A stretch of DNA of 64,000 nt from Streptomyces caniferus (GCF_009811555.1 NZ_BLIN01000005.1:4101501-4165500), one strand, 5' to 3'. Positions 35,139-45,397 are shown, counted from the stretch's first letter. Notes: generated by a model from the sequence alone, not told the origin. A program made the numbers and translations.

Positions 35139-35420
35139 TCACGCCCGGTCGGTGACCGCATTCACGTCCGGTCGGTGACCGCTGTCCCGGTCGGCGTCCG
35201 TTTCCCCGAGGACGCCGTCGCGCTCACTCTTCGGCTGACCGAAAAACAGCCGGGCGCCGCCGCTGACCACCCCCATCGCCGTCAGGCCCACTGCCATCCG
35301 CACCAGCCGCCACCAGCCGTCCTCCTCGGCCGGCGGCGCGCCGAAGACCAGCCAGGCGGCAATTCCGAAACCGGCGGCCATCACGGCGATACCCGCCGTC
35401 CGTCGTAATCCCTTGTCCAT
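35139..35420 (-). CDS. Small membrane protein
   Basis: A 93-residue protein with two hydrophobic segments (GIAVMAAGFGIAAWLVFGA and RMAVGLTAMGVVSGGARLFF) joined by an acidic, Trp-containing loop. The C-terminal tail is hydrophilic and rich in Asp/Arg. No family is recognised. ATG 35420 is chosen as the first start compatible with the first membrane span; no good Shine-Dalgarno is visible. It follows the membrane transport-like gene on the same strand after a 65-bp gap. Confidence 0.65.
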   Translation of the reverse strand: MDKGLRRTAGIAVMAAGFGIAAWLVFGAPPAEEDGWWRLVRMAVGLTAMGVVSGGARLFFGQPKSERDGVLGETDADRDSGHRPDVNAVTDRA

Positions 35421-35485
35421 GCCGTCATCGTCACAGATGCGCGAAGGCCGCGTAACTCCTTTTTCCGCCCAGCGTCCCCGCCGCC

Positions 35486-36595
35486 TCACCCGTCCGCGGC
35501 GAGCGCCGGTGCCGTCTCGCGGCCACCCGGGTGGCGGTGCCGCCAGGTCCAGAAGACCGAGCACGAGAGCACCGACCAGCCGGCCAGCACCAGGAAGGGG
35601 AAGGCGTGCTGGTGGCCGCCGAAGTAGACGGCGGTGTGCTGGGCGTTGACCGAGCCGCCCGGCGGGAGCCAGCGGCCGACGAGGCCGAGGGCGGAGGGCA
35701 GCAGCGGCCAGGAGACCGCGCCGCCCGAGGAGGGGTTGCCCAGCAGCACCATCAGTCCCCAGGTGGGGATCATCGCCCAGCGTCCGATGAGGGCGTTGAA
35801 CATCGTGAAGACCATGCCGGACGTGAACATCGTCAGCGCCAGGATCAGCCAGGACTCCACGAACGGCAGCCGCAGCGCGCCCAGCCACCAGTCGACCACC
35901 GCCGCGATGCAGAAGCCCCCCAGCAGCGCATAGACCGCGGTGCAGACGATCCGTTCGGCCGGCTCCAGGGCGCGCGCGTGCACGCTGAGCTGGATCGCGC
36001 CGACGAAGCCGATGATCACCGCGGCCAGCGAGATGTAGAACAGCGCCAGACCGCGCGGATCGCCCTTCTGCAGCGGCTTGATGTCCCGGATCCGGACGTC
36101 CACACCGATCACCGTGCCGACCTTCGCGCCCGACTGGGCCAGCAGCTGGGCCACCGTGGCGCCCGACGCGCCGGAGACGTCCAGCTCCACGCCCTTGCCG
36201 CGGGCACGCAGGATCGCGAACTCCTGCTGCTCGTCGACGGCCCGCCGGGCCCGGCCGTACGTGGGGTATCCGGTCAGCCGGAGCGAGGCGTTCAGCGCCT
36301 TCTCCATCCCCTGGGTGAACGCCTTCACCGGTGGCGTGTCGGGGGAGCCGACCACGGCGGTCGGGATGGAGCGCGGGGTCGGATTGGCCATGGCGTAGGT
36401 GTACGAGCCGGCGAACAGGCCGGCCGCGGCGGCGACGATGAGGACCAGCACGACGGCGGGCAGGTAGGGCGACTTCTTGAAGGCCGCCCACTTCTCCGCC
36501 ACGGTTCCCGGCCGGCCGTGGGCGCCGTGCGGGGCGGGTCCGCCGGGCGCACCGGAGGCGCCCGGCGGGCCGGAATCGCCGCGATGATCAGCCAT
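35486..36595 (-). CDS. Multi-pass membrane protein, YhgE/DUF3533-like
   Basis: A 369-residue membrane protein. A Pro/Gly-rich cytoplasmic start precedes the first membrane span (YLPAVVLVLIVAAAAGLFAG), then an external region of about 130 residues, then five or so spans toward the C-terminus (ALFYISLAAVIIGFVGAIQL and following). This one-span/exterior/five-span topology is that of YhgE/Pip- and ABC-2-permease-like proteins. The function is unknown, possibly export or secretion. The ATG lacks a Shine-Dalgarno; TAGCGT (36607-36602) ends 6 nt upstream, which suggests leaderless expression. It is divergent from hrpA. Confidence 0.75.
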   Translation of the reverse strand: MADHRGDSGPPGASGAPGGPAPHGAHGRPGTVAEKWAAFKKSPYLPAVVLVLIVAAAAGLFAGSYTYAMANPTPRSIPTAVVGSPDTPPVKAFTQGMEKALNASLRLTGYPTYGRARRAVDEQQEFAILRARGKGVELDVSGASGATVAQLLAQSGAKVGTVIGVDVRIRDIKPLQKGDPRGLALFYISLAAVIIGFVGAIQLSVHARALEPAERIVCTAVYALLGGFCIAAVVDWWLGALRLPFVESWLILALTMFTSGMVFTMFNALIGRWAMIPTWGLMVLLGNPSSGGAVSWPLLPSALGLVGRWLPPGGSVNAQHTAVYFGGHQHAFPFLVLAGWSVLSCSVFWTWRHRHPGGRETAPALAADG

Positions 36596-36731
36596 AGGGA
36601 CACGCTAAAGCAGCGATGACGGACATACCCGGGCAGAAACCCCGGTGGCGGGCGGCTCCGGCGTCCGTGATCCGGCGGTGCGGGCAAATGGTTCGCCAGT
36701 CGATTACGTGAGGTGAGATCCTGGGGGACGT

Positions 36732-39700
36732 ATGTCCAGTCAGCCTGCCTCCGCCCTGCCCGACGGCGCTGCTTCCACCCCGCCCGGCACCCCCGCTCCC
36801 ACGCTCCCCGCTCTGCTGGAGCGGCTGCCCGAGCTGATGCTGCGCGACCAGCAGCGGCTGGGCCGCCGGCTCGACGGCGCGCGCCGGATCCGCAAACCCG
36901 AAGCCCGGGCGGCGGTGCTCGCCGAGATCGCCGGCGGCATCGACGAGGCCGAGCTGCGGGTCGCCCAGCGGCAGGCCGCGGTGCCCGAGATCGGGTATCC
37001 GGAAGAGCTGCCGGTCAGCCAGAAGAAGGACGACATCCTCGCCGCGATCCGCGACCACCAGGTCGTGATCGTCGCCGGTGAGACCGGCTCCGGCAAGACC
37101 ACGCAGATCCCCAAGATCTGTCTGGAGCTCGGGCGCGGCATCCGGGGCCTGATCGGGCACACCCAGCCCCGCCGGATCGCGGCCCGTACGGTCGCCGAGC
37201 GGGTGGCCGAGGAGCTGAAGACACCGCTGGGCGAGGCGGTCGGCTGGAAGGTCCGCTTCACGGACCAGGTCGGCGGCGACACCCTCGTCAAGCTGATGAC
37301 GGACGGCATCCTGCTCGCCGAGATCCAGACGGACCGCGAGCTGCGCCAGTACGACACGATCATCATCGACGAGGCGCACGAGCGCAGCCTCAACATCGAC
37401 TTCATCCTCGGCTACCTGGCCCAGCTGCTGCCCCGGCGCCCGGACCTGAAGGTCGTGATCACGTCCGCGACCATCGACCCGGAGCGGTTCGCGCGGCACT
37501 TCGGTGCCTTCGCCGCCGTGGACGCGACCGAGGGCAAGGGCGCCCCGGATCGTCCGGAAGCCTCCGGCGACGACGAGGCGAAGCCGAGCGCCCCCATCGT
37601 GGAGGTCTCCGGCCGTACGTATCCGGTGGAGGTGCGCTACCGCCCGCTGCTGGAGGAGGGCGGCCAGGCCGCGCACAAGCTGGAGGGCGACCGCGACCAG
37701 ATCACCGCGATCTGCGACGCCGTGGACGAGCTGCAGTCGGAGGGTCCCGGCGACATCCTGGTGTTCCTCTCCGGCGAGCGGGAGATCCGCGACACCGCGG
37801 ACGCGCTCAACAAGAAGGCCCTCCCGTTCACCGAGGTCCTCCCCCTCTACGCGCGGCTGTCGCACGCCGAGCAGCACCGCGTCTTCCAGCGGCACACGGG
37901 CCGGCGGATCGTGCTGGCCACGAACGTCGCCGAGACCTCGCTGACCGTCCCGGGCATCCGGTACGTCATCGACCCGGGCATGGCCCGTATCTCCCGCTAC
38001 AGCCACCGCACCAAGGTCCAGCGGCTGCCGATCGAGCCGGTCTCGCAGGCCAGCGCCAACCAGCGCAAGGGCCGCTGCGGCCGTACCAGCGACGGCATCT
38101 GCATCCGCCTCTACTCCGAGGACGACTTCCTCTCCCGTCCCGAGTTCACGGACGCCGAGATCCTCCGTACGAACCTCGCCTCCGTCATCCTGCAGATGAC
38201 CGCGGCCGGCCTCGGCGACATCGAGAAGTTCCCCTTCATCGACCCGCCGGACCGCCGCAACATCAAGGACGGCGTCGACCTGCTGAGCGAGCTCGGGGCG
38301 CTGGACAGCAAGCAGAAGTCCTCCCAGTCGGGACAGAAGGGGCAGCGGCTGACCCCGCTCGGCCGCAAGCTCTCCCAGCTGCCGGTCGACCCGCGGCTGG
38401 CGCGGATGGTGCTGGAGGCCGACCGCAACGGCTGTGTCCGCGAGGTCATGGTCATCGCGGCGGCGCTGTCCATCCAGGACCCGCGCGAGCGGCCCGCCGA
38501 CAAGCAGCAGCAGGCCGACCAGCAGCACGCCCGCTTCAAGGACGAGACGTCCGACTTCCTCGCCTTCCTCAACCTCTGGCGCTATATCCGCGAACAGCAG
38601 AAGGAGCTGTCCTCCTCCGCCTTCCGCCGGATGTGCCGGAGCGAGTTCCTGAACTACCTGCGGATACGTGAGTGGCAGGACATCTACTCCCAGCTGCGGT
38701 CGGTCGCCAAGACCATGGGGATTCACCTCAGCGAGGAGGACGCGGCGCCCGACCACATCCACACCTCCCTGCTCTCCGGCCTGCTCTCGCACCTCGGGCT
38801 CAAGGACACGGACGCCAAGAACGAATATCTGGGCGCCCGCAGCGCCAAGTTCGCGGTGTTCCCCGGCTCCGCGCTCTTCAAGAAGCCACCGCGCTGGGTG
38901 ATGTCCGCCGAGCTGGTCGAGACGTCCCGCCTGTGGGCGCGGGTGAACGCGAAGATCGAGCCGGAGTGGATCGAACCGCTCGCCCAGCATCTGGTGAAGC
39001 GCACGTACAGCGAGCCGCACTGGGAACAGAAGATGGCCGCGGTGATGGCGTACGAGCGGGTGACGCTCTACGGCGTCCCGATCGTCGCCCAGCGCAAGAT
39101 CGCCTACGGCCGTATCGACCCGGAGACCTCGCGGGACCTCTTCATCCGCAACGCCCTGGTCGAGGGCGACTGGCGCACGCACCACCAGTTCTTCCACGAC
39201 AACCGCAAACTCCTCGGCGAGGTCGAGGAGTTGGAGCACCGGGCCCGGCGCCGCGACATCCTCGTGGACGACGAGACGCTCTTCGACTTCTACGACCAGC
39301 GCATTCCGGCCGACGTGGTCTCCGGTGCGCATTTCGACGCCTGGTGGAAGAAGCAGCACCGGGAAGAGCCGGAGCTGCTGAACTTCGAGCACTCGATGCT
39401 CATCAACGAATCCGCCGAGGCCGTCACCAAGGACGACTACCCGGATTCCTGGCGGCAGGGAAAGCTGAAGTTCAAGGTCACCTACCAGTTCGAGCCGGGC
39501 GCGGACGCGGACGGCGTGACCGTCCACATCCCCCTCCAGGTCCTCAACCAGGTCTCCTCCGAGGGCTTCGACTGGCAGATCCCGGGCCTGCGCGAGCAGC
39601 TGGTGACCGAGCTGATCCGGTCGCTTCCCAAACCGATCCGCCGTAACTACGTCCCGGCGCCGAACTTCGCGGCCCGCTTCCTGGACACCACCGTCCCGCT

Positions 39701-40865
39701 GCAGGGCGCCCTGACGACGTCTCTGGCCGCCGGACTGCAGCGGATGGTGGGCGTACCGGTCGAGGCCGCCGACTTCGACCCCGGCAGGGTCCCCGACCAC
39801 CTCAAGATCACCTTCCGGGTGGTCGACGAGCGCCGCCGCAAGCTCGCCGAGGACAAGGACCTGGAGGCGCTGCGGCTGAAGCTCAAGCCGAAGACCCGGG
39901 CGGCCATCTCCAAGGCCTTCGAGCAGGCCGCCGAGCGGCCCGCCGGGGACCGCAAGGACGGCGCGGGCGCCGGGCAGGCACCGGCCGGTCCGGAGCAGCG
40001 GACCGGGCTGACCTCCTGGACGATCGGCACGCTGGCGCGCACCTTCGAGACCCGGCGCGGGGGCCAGCCGCTGAAGGCCTACCCGGCGCTGGTCGACGAG
40101 GGCAGCAGCGTCGCGGTCCGTCTCTTCGACACCGAGGCCGAGCAGCTCACGGCGATGTGGGCGGGCACCCGACGCCTGATTCTGCTCAACATCCCGTCCA
40201 ATCCGGCCAAGTTCGCACAGGGGAAACTCAGCAACCAGCAGAAGCTGGCGCTGTCCCGTAATCCGCACGGCTCCATCGCGGCGCTCTTCGAGGACTGTGT
40301 GACCGCCGCCGCCGACCGGCTGATCGCGGCCCGGGGCGGTCCGGCGTGGGACGAGGAGTCCTTCCGCAAGCTCTTCGACGCCGTGCGCGCCGACCTGGTG
40401 GACGTCACCCTCAGGACCATCCAGCAGGTCCAGGAGGTGCTGGCCGCCTGGCAGGCGTGCGAGCGCCGGCTGAAGGAGACGGCGTTCCCCTCCCTGCTGC
40501 CGTCGCTCACGGACATCAAGGAGCAGCTGGCGACGCTGATCAAGCCGGGCTTCGTCACGGCGCACGGCGCCAAGCGGCTGCCGGACCTGATGCGCTATCT
40601 GGTGGCCGCCGACCGCCGGCTGCAGCAGCTGCCCACCCACGCCGAGCGGGACCGCACCCGGATGGCGAAGGTGAAGGAGATGCAGGACGAATACGCCTGG
40701 CTGCTGGAGCAGTTCCCGCAGGGGCGCCCGGTGCCGGCCGCGGCACTGGAGATCCGCTGGATGATCGAGGAGCTCCGGGTGAGCTACTTCGCGCACGCCC
40801 TGGGCACCGCGTACCCGGTCTCCGACAAGCGGATCGTGAAGGCGGTGGACGCCGCGGCGCCCTAG
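36732..40865 (+). CDS. hrpA: ATP-dependent RNA helicase HrpA
   Basis: A 1377-residue DEAH-box helicase. Walker A GETGSGKTT (about residue 117), DEAH in IIIDEAHERSLN (about 213), VITSATID, and QRKGRCGRTSDG near residue 440 are all present. They are followed by the HA2/ratchet region and a long C-terminal DUF3418 domain, the HrpA arrangement. HrpA resolves stalled or collided ribosomes on mRNA in E. coli; I infer the same role here. The ATG has GGGGGAC 4 nt upstream. An Arg/Lys-rich insertion around residue 275 lies between the helicase lobes. It is flanked on both sides by identical tRNA-Asp genes (at 34898 and 40960). Confidence 0.95.
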   Translation: MSSQPASALPDGAASTPPGTPAPTLPALLERLPELMLRDQQRLGRRLDGARRIRKPEARAAVLAEIAGGIDEAELRVAQRQAAVPEIGYPEELPVSQKKDDILAAIRDHQVVIVAGETGSGKTTQIPKICLELGRGIRGLIGHTQPRRIAARTVAERVAEELKTPLGEAVGWKVRFTDQVGGDTLVKLMTDGILLAEIQTDRELRQYDTIIIDEAHERSLNIDFILGYLAQLLPRRPDLKVVITSATIDPERFARHFGAFAAVDATEGKGAPDRPEASGDDEAKPSAPIVEVSGRTYPVEVRYRPLLEEGGQAAHKLEGDRDQITAICDAVDELQSEGPGDILVFLSGEREIRDTADALNKKALPFTEVLPLYARLSHAEQHRVFQRHTGRRIVLATNVAETSLTVPGIRYVIDPGMARISRYSHRTKVQRLPIEPVSQASANQRKGRCGRTSDGICIRLYSEDDFLSRPEFTDAEILRTNLASVILQMTAAGLGDIEKFPFIDPPDRRNIKDGVDLLSELGALDSKQKSSQSGQKGQRLTPLGRKLSQLPVDPRLARMVLEADRNGCVREVMVIAAALSIQDPRERPADKQQQADQQHARFKDETSDFLAFLNLWRYIREQQKELSSSAFRRMCRSEFLNYLRIREWQDIYSQLRSVAKTMGIHLSEEDAAPDHIHTSLLSGLLSHLGLKDTDAKNEYLGARSAKFAVFPGSALFKKPPRWVMSAELVETSRLWARVNAKIEPEWIEPLAQHLVKRTYSEPHWEQKMAAVMAYERVTLYGVPIVAQRKIAYGRIDPETSRDLFIRNALVEGDWRTHHQFFHDNRKLLGEVEELEHRARRRDILVDDETLFDFYDQRIPADVVSGAHFDAWWKKQHREEPELLNFEHSMLINESAEAVTKDDYPDSWRQGKLKFKVTYQFEPGADADGVTVHIPLQVLNQVSSEGFDWQIPGLREQLVTELIRSLPKPIRRNYVPAPNFAARFLDTTVPLQGALTTSLAAGLQRMVGVPVEAADFDPGRVPDHLKITFRVVDERRRKLAEDKDLEALRLKLKPKTRAAISKAFEQAAERPAGDRKDGAGAGQAPAGPEQRTGLTSWTIGTLARTFETRRGGQPLKAYPALVDEGSSVAVRLFDTEAEQLTAMWAGTRRLILLNIPSNPAKFAQGKLSNQQKLALSRNPHGSIAALFEDCVTAAADRLIAARGGPAWDEESFRKLFDAVRADLVDVTLRTIQQVQEVLAAWQACERRLKETAFPSLLPSLTDIKEQLATLIKPGFVTAHGAKRLPDLMRYLVAADRRLQQLPTHAERDRTRMAKVKEMQDEYAWLLEQFPQGRPVPAAALEIRWMIEELRVSYFAHALGTAYPVSDKRIVKAVDAAAP

Positions 40866-40959
40866 GAACCAGGGCCGCCGGTACCGAGTTCGACCGCACC
40901 CCCTGACCTGCTGTAGAGTCTTGCTTCGCAGCCCGCCGCAAGCGGAAAGCGAAACGCAA

Positions 40960-41034
40960 GGTCCTGTGGAGCAGTTTGGAGTGCTCGCCACCCTGTCAAG
41001 GTGGAGGCCGCGGGTTCAAATCCCGTCAGGACCG
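40960..41034 (+). tRNA. tRNA-Asp (GUC), copy 2
   Basis: Identical over all 75 nt to the copy at 34898-34972; even the immediate upstream CGCAA/TGCAA bases are similar. It stands alone after hrpA. Confidence 0.95.
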
Positions 41035-41378
41035 CATTTCTACGGCCCGCATCCCTCTCGGATGCGGGCCGTACTGCTGTCCGGACCGGACCCCACCGCC
41101 GTGCGGCCACCCCCGGACATCGCACGCCTCGTCAGGCCCCGCCCGCACGCCCCGCATCGCGAACCGGCGCCCGCCGCAGTGCCGGCCTCCCGCCCGTCCG
41201 GCGGACCGACGGGCACGGCCACTCCCCTTCACCCTCCCCTCCTCTTTCCCCCCTCCCCGCCGACCGGTGAGCGGTCCCGCCGCGGGGCCGCCGCGGGCCC
41301 CACCGGAAAGCGGCCCGCACCTCCCTCCGCATCCACCCCCGCCGAATGCGGTGCGTAGCCGGTTTACTGCCCGCCGTA
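41035..41378. other. Non-coding stretch after tRNA-Asp
   Basis: A small stem (GGCCCGCATCC with GGATGCGGGCC, 41046-41070) lies just after the tRNA and may terminate it. The rest is C-rich with no convincing gene. Confidence 0.5.
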
Positions 41379-41407
41379 TTGACTGCGGCACGTACCGCCG
41401 GTACTCA
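41379..41407 (+). promoter_or_regulatory. Candidate promoter of the DUF6274 gene
   Basis: TTGACT (41379-41384) and TACTCA (41402-41407) are 17 bp apart, about 37 bp before the ATG. Confidence 0.5.
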
Positions 41408-41443
41408 CTGAGGAAGGGCATGGGGGCCGGGGAGGTATGCGCA

Positions 41444-41677
41444 ATGACGACTGCGGTACGACACGAGACCAGGGCACTGTTGCGGGCCCATCTGTCGGCG
41501 GCCACGGGCTATCGCCATCTGATGCGGCACTGCCCCATCTGCCACCAGCTGCTACGGCTCGCCATGGAGCCGCATACGGCCCGCTCCGGGGGTGCGGCGC
41601 CGGCGTCCGCCCCCGCCGCACCGACGGCCGTCCGCGGGCCACAGGCGGCCGAGGACGAAAGTCCCGCAACCGGATGA
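41444..41677 (+). CDS. DUF6274 family small protein
   Basis: A 77-residue protein. The first 45 residues are conserved in character (RHETRALLRAHLSAATGYRH, then HCPICHQLLRLAME), with a CxxC plus flanking His that could bind zinc. The C-terminus is a disordered Ala/Pro tail. I know this family as a streptomycete protein next to bldC, without known function. ATG 41444 has GGGGAGG 8 nt upstream and a good promoter pair. It is convergent with bldC, whose terminator lies between them. Confidence 0.75.
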   Translation: MTTAVRHETRALLRAHLSAATGYRHLMRHCPICHQLLRLAMEPHTARSGGAAPASAPAAPTAVRGPQAAEDESPATG

Positions 41678-42010
41678 CCAACGGCGCATGCGCCACCACC
41701 TGCGCGGTGCCACGCTGTTGGCGTGGCGGAGGGAAGTTCTCTACCGCAGCGGACGTATCGTCTTCAAGCGCCGCGTAGTGTGACGGGTGTCACCGAACAA
41801 GTTTGGCGCGATGCGGAACTTACGCACCCCATACAACCGGTCAATTTAATATGTGCAATTGCACTACCTGTGAACGACTCAGTAACGAGCCCTCCGGGTC
41901 TGCGCACGAAGACCCCCACAGGACCCGTGAAGGTACCCTGACCGGCGTCCGGGGTGGCGTCGGCGCCGGGGCGACCCGGCCGGCCTGAAGGGCGCTGGAG
42001 CGGGCGCACA
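41678..42010. other. Non-coding stretch between DUF6274 and bldC terminator
   Basis: No convincing gene is present. The middle (41830-41880) is A/T-richer than its surroundings and contains TTTAATATGTGCAATTGC, an unusual patch for this genome that might hold a promoter or nucleoid-protein site. Confidence 0.4.
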
Positions 42011-42050
42011 CAAAAAGATCGCGCTGGACCCGGCGGAGTCCAGCGCGATC
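42011..42050 (-). terminator. Rho-independent terminator of bldC
   Basis: On the minus strand a perfect 13-bp stem (GATCGCGCTGGAC and complement, 8-nt loop) is followed directly by UUUUUG, one of the few classical U-tract terminators here. Confidence 0.85.
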
Positions 42051-42205
42051 GATGACGTACCCAGATGGAGCGGGTGTGGGGCCTGTTGGGGCAGGCGCCG
42101 CGTCGTATGAAGCTGTGTGGAGCGTGGTGAAGCAGGTCGAGCTAGGGGTGCAAAGCAGGCATTTTCGGGTTGGGGGCCCCGAAAACGACCTGGTTATGCG
42201 GTTGT

Positions 42206-42412
42206 TCAGGCCTCGCTGCGCTGCTGCGGGATACCCGCGAGCAGTGCGCGGACCTCAGCCTCGCGGTAACGCCGATGCCCTCCGAGCGTGCGGATGGACG
42301 TGAGCTTGCCTGCCTTGGCCCAGCGGGTCACCGTCTTCGGGTCCACGCGGAACATCGTGGCGACCTCAGCAGGCGTAAGCAGCGGCTCGGCGTCAGGGGT
42401 GCGAGCGGTCAT
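42206..42412 (-). CDS. bldC: Developmental regulator BldC
   Basis: A 68-residue MerR-like DNA-binding protein. It begins MTARTPDAEPLLTPAEV, with the winged helix-turn-helix PKTVTRWAKAGKLTSIRT and wing LGGHRRYREAEVRALL. The sequence matches BldC of streptomycetes as I remember it. BldC binds cooperatively to direct repeats and holds back premature sporulation; loss gives a bald phenotype on some media. ATG 42412 follows GAGGAGG with ideal spacing. The transcript ends at the U-tract hairpin at 42011-42050. The upstream 500 bp are otherwise empty, leaving room for complex control. Confidence 0.97.
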   Translation of the reverse strand: MTARTPDAEPLLTPAEVATMFRVDPKTVTRWAKAGKLTSIRTLGGHRRYREAEVRALLAGIPQQRSEA

Positions 42413-42925
42413 GAGCGGCCTCCTCGGGAGAACCGAACCATCACGGTTCTTTCCTCTAAATTCTGCACCTTGACCCACGTTGCCCGAAATGGCGGACGCG
42501 GGCCGAGTCGGTTATAGGACGAACGGCTTGTCCTCGGCACTACAACTACACCATCTGTCCAGCCACGTCGGCCAAACCGATGGAATTGCCCTCTCAGGTG
42601 TTCAACCTCGGCGGAAGCCGATGGACCGTGCCATAGCGGACAGTCACCCGTCCGTGACGATCAGTCACAACGTGATCAGCCGCCACGAGACCCCTCAAGG
42701 AGCGCAATACCGATCTATCCGCCCTTAGTTGGACGGAAGGAGCCCACGTCGGGCTCCTTGTCCTATTTTGGCACGAGGGTATGGCTTGGGAGCAAGACCC
42801 GAAGTCAGTGCTTTAGGTCACGCTTGAGGCAATCGCCCGGATCAGGACCTACGTCCCTTCCCGTGCGACCACCGGAAAACGAACGCGGAGATTCCGCTTC
42901 ATGAATCTTTGCACCACACCGGCGC
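42413..42925. other. Intergenic region upstream of bldC
   Basis: About 510 bp with no plausible protein gene. The area holds a terminator-like hairpin (42737-42759) and A/T-richer patches near 42640-42720, including GTGACGATCAGTCACAACGT. It probably contains the bldC promoter. Confidence 0.45.
42737..42766 (+). terminator. Hairpin terminator of an unassigned transcript
   Basis: AAGGAGCCC pairs with GGGCTCCTT around a 5-nt loop, followed by GTCCTATTTT. No plus-strand gene lies just upstream, so an unannotated short RNA or the end of a long leader is possible. Confidence 0.5.
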
Positions 42926-43762
42926 TCAGCTGGAGAACTGGCGTTCCCGCACCGCTCGCCACCGCTGGGCAAGCTTCTCGTACGCGACCCCGGCCCGCTC
43001 ACCGTCCCCGTCGCGCAGCGCCGCCAGACCCTCCGCCACCTCGGCGGCGGACCGGTCCTCGGCAAGCTGCTCCTCGGGCACCGCGTGCACCAGCCCTCCG
43101 TAGTCCAGCTCCACGAGCGAACGCGGATGGAATTCCTCGAGCCAGCGCCCCACATCTACCAGGCCGTCGATCAGCGGCCCCTCTTCCAGGGCGTCCCGCA
43201 GCGTGCGCAGCCCCCGCGCCACCCGCCGCCGCGCCTCCACCATGGGCGTCCGGTAACGCATCACGAGCATCTGGTCACCCTTCGTGTACTCTCGCTCGCC
43301 GTCGTCGAACAGCACGAACCAGCGGACCGGGACGTGCCAGGCCGCCCCGCGGATCCAGGGTCTGGCGTCCGGGTTGCGCTCCCGCCACCGCTCGTAGTCG
43401 GTGGCCGCCTGCAGGCGCACCACCGGGGGCAGCGCGGCATCCAGCACGGACGCCGGCAACAGCTCCTCCAGCGCCTCCAGGGCCTGCCAGCCGCGCAGCC
43501 GGGTGCGCCACGGACAGACGCAGGTCACCTCGTTCAGGACCGCGATGAAGGCGTCCGCGCTCTCGTGCACCGGTACCGGCACGGGCGGGGTCGCCAGCAG
43601 ATCGGCCAGCGCCCGGCGCTGCTCGTCCTGGGCGGTGGGGGTGTCCTCCCGTTTGGCGTAGCGCGCCCAGTGGGAGCGTTCCGGCTCGGGGAACGCAGCC
43701 AGCGGCTCGTAGACCCGTAGATATGCCATGTACGGGACCTTCACCGACGACGCCAGGGCCAC
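42926..43762 (-). CDS. Conserved hypothetical protein
   Basis: A 278-residue soluble protein beginning [21 protein letters not shown] with Trp/Arg-rich segments ([33 protein letters not shown]). From memory it is conserved at this locus in streptomycetes, and I know no function. Alternating helices and a mostly charged C-terminus suggest a cytoplasmic protein. GTG 43762 is chosen because GAAGGAG lies 6 nt upstream; a later ATG at 43729 (MAYLRVY) and an earlier GTG at 43789 are alternatives. It is divergent from valine dehydrogenase, with about 210 bp between the starts. Confidence 0.7.
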   Translation of the reverse strand: MALASSVKVPYMAYLRVYEPLAAFPEPERSHWARYAKREDTPTAQDEQRRALADLLATPPVPVPVHESADAFIAVLNEVTCVCPWRTRLRGWQALEALEELLPASVLDAALPPVVRLQAATDYERWRERNPDARPWIRGAAWHVPVRWFVLFDDGEREYTKGDQMLVMRYRTPMVEARRRVARGLRTLRDALEEGPLIDGLVDVGRWLEEFHPRSLVELDYGGLVHAVPEEQLAEDRSAAEVAEGLAALRDGDGERAGVAYEKLAQRWRAVRERQFSS

Positions 43763-43974
43763 GCCCGCTCCTTCAAAGGGGAAGTCCACCGCCGGGAGAT
43801 CCCGAGAGCCCCCGCCGGCCTGCGATACGACCAGATCGTCCCATGCCCGTCCCCCGGGAGAGGGTGATCCTGGGCACCCGACCGATCAACCGGCCCCGCA
43901 GGTCTTACGCTCTTTTCAACCGGCCCTCCCCACCCGAAGGAGGGCATCCCTCGCGACTTATGGGAGTCACCACA

Positions 43975-45078
43975 GTGACTGACGTACGTCCGGCCCACGC
44001 CGGCACCGACGGCGGCGTTCTGCACACCCTGTTCCGATCGGAGCAGGGGGGCCACGAGCAGGTCGTTCTCTGCCAGGACCGTGCCAGCGGCCTCAAGGCC
44101 GTGATCGCCATCCACAGCACCGCCCTGGGCCCCGCCCTCGGCGGTACCCGCTTCCACGCCTACGCCTCCGAGGAGGAGGCCGTGCTGGACGCCCTGAACC
44201 TCTCGCGCGGCATGTCCTACAAGAACGCCCTCGCCGGGCTGGACCACGGCGGCGGCAAGGCCGTGATCATCGGTGACCCCGACCTGATCAAGACCGAGGA
44301 ACTCCTGCTCGCCTACGGCCGGTTCGTGGCCTCGGTCGGCGGCCGCTACGTCACCGCCTGCGACGTCGGCACGTACGTCGCCGACATGGACGTCGTCGCC
44401 CGTACGAACAAGTGGACCACCGGCCGCTCCCCCCAGAACGGCGGCGCCGGCGACTCCTCCGTCCTGACCGCCTACGGCGTCTTCCAGGGCATGCGCGCTT
44501 CGGCCCAGCACGCCTGGGGCGACCCGACGCTGCGCGGCCGCAAGGTGGGCATCGCGGGTGTCGGCAAGGTCGGCCACCTGCTCGTCGAGCACCTCCTCCA
44601 GGACGGCGCCGAGGTCGTCATCACGGACGTGCGCGCCGACTCGGTGGCCCGGGTCCGGGCCAAGTACCCGCAGGTCACGGCCGTCGCGGACACCGATGCG
44701 CTGATCCGCACCGAGGGCCTGGACGTGTACGCGCCGTGCGCACTGGGCGGTGCGCTGAGCGACGATTCGCTGCCGGTGCTGACCGCGAAGGTGGTGTGCG
44801 GCGCGGCCAACAACCAGCTCGCCCACGCCGGCGTCGAGAAGGATCTGTCCGACCGCGGCATCCTCTACGCCCCCGACTACGTCGTGAACGCCGGCGGCGT
44901 CATCCAGGTGGCCGACGAGCTGCACGGCTTCGACTTCGACCGCTGCAAGACCAAGGCGGCGAAGATCTTCGACACCACGCTGGCGATATTCGCTCGCGCG
45001 AAGGCCGACGGCATTCCGCCCGCCGCGGCCGCCGACCGCCTGGCCGAGCAGCGTATGGCGGAGGCCCGGCGCGCCTGA
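43975..45078 (+). CDS. vdh: Valine (Leu/Phe) dehydrogenase
   Basis: NAD+-dependent oxidative deaminase of 367 residues that converts L-valine and similar amino acids to 2-oxo acids, feeding branched-chain acyl-CoA precursors. The Gly-rich GPALGGTRF and the catalytic Lys in [13 protein letters not shown] are present, then the Rossmann motif [20 protein letters not shown] and YVVNAGGVI. The sequence closely resembles the S. coelicolor enzyme as recalled. GTG 43975 is chosen because GGGAG is 8 nt upstream and the known enzyme begins here (MTDV); the in-frame ATG at 43960 has no usable ribosome site. Confidence 0.95.
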   Translation: MTDVRPAHAGTDGGVLHTLFRSEQGGHEQVVLCQDRASGLKAVIAIHSTALGPALGGTRFHAYASEEEAVLDALNLSRGMSYKNALAGLDHGGGKAVIIGDPDLIKTEELLLAYGRFVASVGGRYVTACDVGTYVADMDVVARTNKWTTGRSPQNGGAGDSSVLTAYGVFQGMRASAQHAWGDPTLRGRKVGIAGVGKVGHLLVEHLLQDGAEVVITDVRADSVARVRAKYPQVTAVADTDALIRTEGLDVYAPCALGGALSDDSLPVLTAKVVCGAANNQLAHAGVEKDLSDRGILYAPDYVVNAGGVIQVADELHGFDFDRCKTKAAKIFDTTLAIFARAKADGIPPAAAADRLAEQRMAEARRA

Positions 45079-45397
45079 CCCGGGCCCGAAATGCGGCCTT
45101 GTCGGCCGGAAAGACAGCCTTGCGCGGCCCGCCACGGGCGGTCGGGGGAGACATCCCTCACCACCCGTCGGCGGGTCGCCGTACGGGACAGGTTAAAATC
45201 GCAGTTGACCAGCGGGGACGGGGCACCTTGCCGGTCGTGCCGAGCGGCGGGTGATGCGGGCGACGTACCGTATGGCCGCGGAAGCAGGTACCGTTAAAGC
45301 CCTACGGGCCGGTCTCTCTGTCGAGAGTCCGCTCTGATCCATGAACGCGTGTCAAGACTCTGGGGCCATCGAGCCCCGTCATTGAGGGGGTCGACCC
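45079..45397. other. Leader/promoter region of DUF3073 gene
   Basis: No gene is seen in these 319 bp. TACCGT occurs twice in direct repeat (45264-45269 and 45290-45295) in a promoter-like context, and CTCTCTGTCGAGAG forms a small hairpin near 45315. The DUF3073 ATG follows GAGGGGG. Confidence 0.45.

Noticed and set aside
36588..40991. 1467-codon minus-strand frame opposite hrpA
   Set aside because: It is antisense to the complete HrpA helicase and includes an antisense tRNA translation (VLTGFEPAAS-like), which marks it as spurious.
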